The translations under genes were made by a program, and so were the position numbers. The notes below the pieces were generated by a model, which was not told the origin of the DNA, did not search any database, and worked only from the letters and a program-made list of their open reading frames with translations. A stretch of DNA of 64,000 nucleotides, taken from NCBI GenBank assembly GCA_019420305.1, contig JAHZHL010000010.1, positions 41,357-105,356 on the forward strand, written 5' to 3'. The stretch is from Bacillota bacterium (GTDB lineage Bacteria; Bacillota; Clostridia; Peptostreptococcales; Anaerovoracaceae). The number at the start of each line of letters is the position of its first letter. The first letter of the stretch is position 1. Shown here piece by piece: positions 63,701-64,000 of this stretch.

Positions 63701-64000
63701 AAACCTTCACCATGGCCGCCGCAGCGATGGAAAGCAAGCGGCTTGGTCTTTGCAGCAAGTCCCTCTTTGTCGTACCCAACCATTTGGTAGAACAATGGGC
63801 GGCGGAATTTTTGCGGCTGTATCCTACAGCCCATCTTCTGGCCGCGACCAAACAGGATTTTACCCCGGCTAACCGGAAGCGGTTCTGTTCCCGAATTGCC
63901 ACGGGAGAGTATGACGCGGTGATTATCGGCCATTCCCAGTTTCAGAAAATCCCCTTATCAAAGGACTATCAGCAGCGCTTTCTCAATGAAGAGCTGAATC
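57766..64000 (+). CDS. Giant N6-adenine methyltransferase-SNF2 helicase (partial)
   Basis: The frame is open from ATG 57766 to the right edge, 2078 codons, no stop. Residues 1-90 resemble an ArdC-type N-terminal DNA-binding domain (AARLYKYAFAEQLMIYAQKPEAT and RGSKGIALF). Residues about 246-385 are a Gly/Arg/Asp/Pro-rich linker that overlaps tnpV in another frame. A methyltransferase core follows: motif I LEPSMGIG at 1300-1307 and motif IV NVPFG at 1365-1369 (NPPY/F variant). Helicase Walker A GAGKT is at 1976-1980 (LLAHVVGAGKTFTMAA), followed by FVVPNHLVEQW. The rest of the helicase is outside the window. Such giant proteins are carried by clostridial ICEs and may protect or unwind incoming DNA. 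Confidence 0.9.
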   Translation, partial: MAMKYQEAATLFQETLDRVLSGESEWKSFLKSAARLYKYAFAEQLMIYAQKPEATACAGYTFWKERMHRQVKRGSKGIALFNDQEDSLKLDYVFDVSDTAGSTQTLPYLWKLQPEQEAGVQAMLTDTFSLGTQARDLQTSILEIAGQYTEELEELNETQQAFFQNSVAALVFLRCGIEPDQVFARLDLSGIAAISTEEGKRLLGTEMSQAAKEILLKIGTEVRTQELAKKNLDSPLANRTKAGYNALKQKSERREGGTRDEHRISTGGGRTVTEHQTRGTGRGYRQVREDAEALPERTPQSGVLRADHGHEAERTPDGNQRSGERADGRAGRTAEEAAGRDRSPERPGPDGMGAPHEQHPQPGRGNRSERNRLSVEPQAATKAEETASSAFSLPQTVVDTVLRMGSNRQNGLQRLVFCMMRDGTREEQAAFFRQEYQGGKGLLIEGKPYAVWFDAEGIRIAKGNTVRVPDGAILSWEEVSGRVQELLQQGTFASREILEDTVPNAVWEAAKTFAFMAQDLNLSDAAKKGLRNPEWFRFPGSFPQWEEAVRGVLSIPEKRAELIEDLDLLKTAYAENPNLLRFPYHPPAEVLSQIRMLEDVVRQYPTTEGVFWQEPEPFLTQDEVDAFLMRGGPYSDGKLRIYSEFLRDPIASERAELLKEQYGTGGQSRALQADDSWADYDAKGLKLRRAGVEQTLTWPAAAKRVGELIEEGRFLTEEERKRMPDYERRDLARQIRFFYSWYAKGTKQPNSLLEDQDAVERAFVRQLEDPKEAEKQLASMEAAFAQFPEDADHYAEAKECLSKVRQYVAGDFTLFPEAETRKPARNEQLSLFSLPRNHETQPEPSQNQGEAEAPEQTKSEPEPQRSPDPAEGEWDRERLIRELAAYFSFAAEDVKAVIEEGDAGPLLRNLQQAEDEPAKKLLSQARKWIPEAFAGESRRRTVAVESTEDLEDPNLGFETTVDERGQEVLRYRLVTLQDGSLIPWPDEETIFDSREALEEYLAEHRLELQVSDYDRLVRQTADPVPSQTPMESIRKPEANEEESKSRNIREWYETYLPKVRAELERDTAWQNARRNSDAENRKLEGNAAIRRAVLAMGDPQLQKLYFDVTSFHNRLHRELLESEPPQEPDLEESLDPAPISVPVDGGWKTYPNAQAAEEALAELSRTEQERTSQTTIPEAPGEPFSLPDGTVETGGPKARFRRNADAIRTLKQIEAEQRSAAKEEQEILSRYVGWGGLSEAFDPNKERWHAEYTELQELLTNEEYEAARASTLNAHYTDPSIISCMYEVLERMGFRSGNLLEPSMGIGAFFGALPDSMRKVNLYGVELDSLSGRMAQQLYPQARIQITGFEKTEFPDQFFDVAIGNVPFGQYSVVDRRYRKQKFQIHDYFFAKSLDLVRPSGVMAFITSRYTMDKRSSHVRRYLAERAELLGAVRLPNTAFRGAGTSVTSDILFLRKRERPQVSEPEWVFTGKTEDGLNVNEYFLQHPEMVIGELKTVSGPYGPELTCEPKEGEPLETQLRRALSSLSVDGILRTQEAEPIRVDVELEAAPADTIPADPDLADYSYGEVDGALYYREHAVMTRCTLPDTTEKRIRGMIPIRDQVQKVLDLQLADAPDAEIRQAQRKLEADYDRFTSRYGLLSSIGNRRAFKEDAAYPLLTSLEELDEEGNLIKKADLFYKRTVQMPKPVTHTDTAAEALAVSLSERAEVDLDFMSSLCGKPQEAIVQDLTGVIFEDPETKRFVTADAYLSGNVREKLAQAEKAAEREMRYQVNVEALQQAQPKPLTAAEIEVRLGATWIETSDLQAFLEETFQPPAWVMQNPDWGIQYIPYTGVWHVGGKTLDSGVTATVTYGTKRASAYRLLEDALNLRTPQIFDTVYEDGTERRVLNQKETVMACQKQDRLKDAFREWIFQDPDRRERLCRKYNEIFNSHVAREYSGEHLTFPGMNPEIALRPHQKNAVARILYGGNTLLAHVVGAGKTFTMAAAAMESKRLGLCSKSLFVVPNHLVEQWAAEFLRLYPTAHLLAATKQDFTPANRKRFCSRIATGEYDAVIIGHSQFQKIPLSKDYQQRFLNEELN
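58544..58891 (+). CDS. tnpV: TnpV-like protein, overprinted inside the giant gene
   Basis: A complete 115-residue TnpV-like protein (IEYRQEGDVLLPNIKL, IGKYGRMRKRFLKEH, MKLKEHLMEINEAANERMD, DQMEWVRRMNNIRN, EEIVLNEI) in the +1 frame relative to the surrounding giant open frame (frame +2 of the window against frame +1). It has its own ribosome binding site AAGGAGG (58529-58535), 8 bases before the ATG, and a TAG stop at 58889. TnpV proteins occur in Tn4451-type mobilisable elements and ICEs; their exact role is not settled. Both frames are open across the whole 348 bases. Confidence 0.82.
   Translation: MNIEYRQEGDVLLPNIKLEEPEGDIGKYGRMRKRFLKEHHRAEYYALIMDMKLKEHLMEINEAANERMDVLEEQLKKQQGVTEALKGQDQMEWVRRMNNIRNQAEEIVLNEIVYQ

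Noticed and set aside
62194..63933. A 579-codon open frame on the - strand
   Set aside because: It lies entirely antisense to the methyltransferase-helicase, has no ribosome binding site or recognisable domain, and is explained by the codon bias of the GC-rich sense gene.
1..64000. CRISPR array, tRNA or rRNA gene
   Set aside because: No regularly spaced repeats and no cloverleaf or rRNA-like sequence noticed on reading; a dedicated search was not possible.

Overview
The window looks like a Gram-positive Firmicute of the class Clostridia (Lachnospiraceae/Oscillospiraceae-like). Reasons: strong AGGAGG-type ribosome binding sites, a class B sortase, a SipW-like signal peptidase with TasA-like substrates, PASTA-less membrane Ser/Thr kinases, and a Gram-positive type IV secretion operon. 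The family-level placement is inference. No rRNA, tRNA or CRISPR array was seen.

Region 1 (1-12.5 kb) is a tightly packed + strand operon. It has five radical SAM enzymes, three of them mutually similar SPASM proteins, with an aminoglycoside-phosphotransferase-like kinase, an FAD oxidoreductase, a family 2 glycosyltransferase and a thymidylate-kinase-like P-loop protein. After a small gene broken by an in-frame TGA come a UDP-glucuronate decarboxylase and a UDP-glucose 6-dehydrogenase, which together make UDP-xylose. No RiPP precursor is visible, so a small-molecule or glycan-modifying pathway is the better guess.

Region 2 (12.6-13.5 kb) holds the decayed remains of an Eco29kI-like restriction-modification system on the - strand. 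Region 3 (13.6-20.8 kb) is a signalling cassette: a PP2C phosphatase, two paralogous membrane Ser/Thr kinases with Ig-like outer domains, a secreted DUF6273-like protein and an unrecognised protein with helix-turn-helix-like segments.

At 21.68 kb a feoB gene (iron transporter, - strand) is cut in half. From there to the right edge the window is the left and central part of an integrative conjugative element (ICE). In order it carries RelE/Phd-type toxin-antitoxin genes, a replication initiator-like protein, ParA, ParB and SSB (22-26 kb). A surface module follows (27.7-43.3 kb): a CAP-domain protein, sortase B, a Cna-B adhesin with a VQTGD anchor, three TasA-like proteins, two large unanchored adhesin-like paralogues and a SipW-like peptidase. 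The transfer apparatus comes next (45.7-57.7 kb): SSB-like protein, VirB2-like, VirD4, VirB6-like, a small membrane protein, VirB4 in two pieces, an M23 hydrolase and a CpaE/ParA-like protein. Last is a giant methyltransferase-helicase that runs off the right edge. A complete TnpV-like gene with its own ribosome binding site lies inside that giant gene in another reading frame. Integrase, relaxase and the right end of the element are outside the window.

Several intrinsic terminators lie between or inside co-directional genes of the element, so its long operon probably depends on read-through or antitermination.
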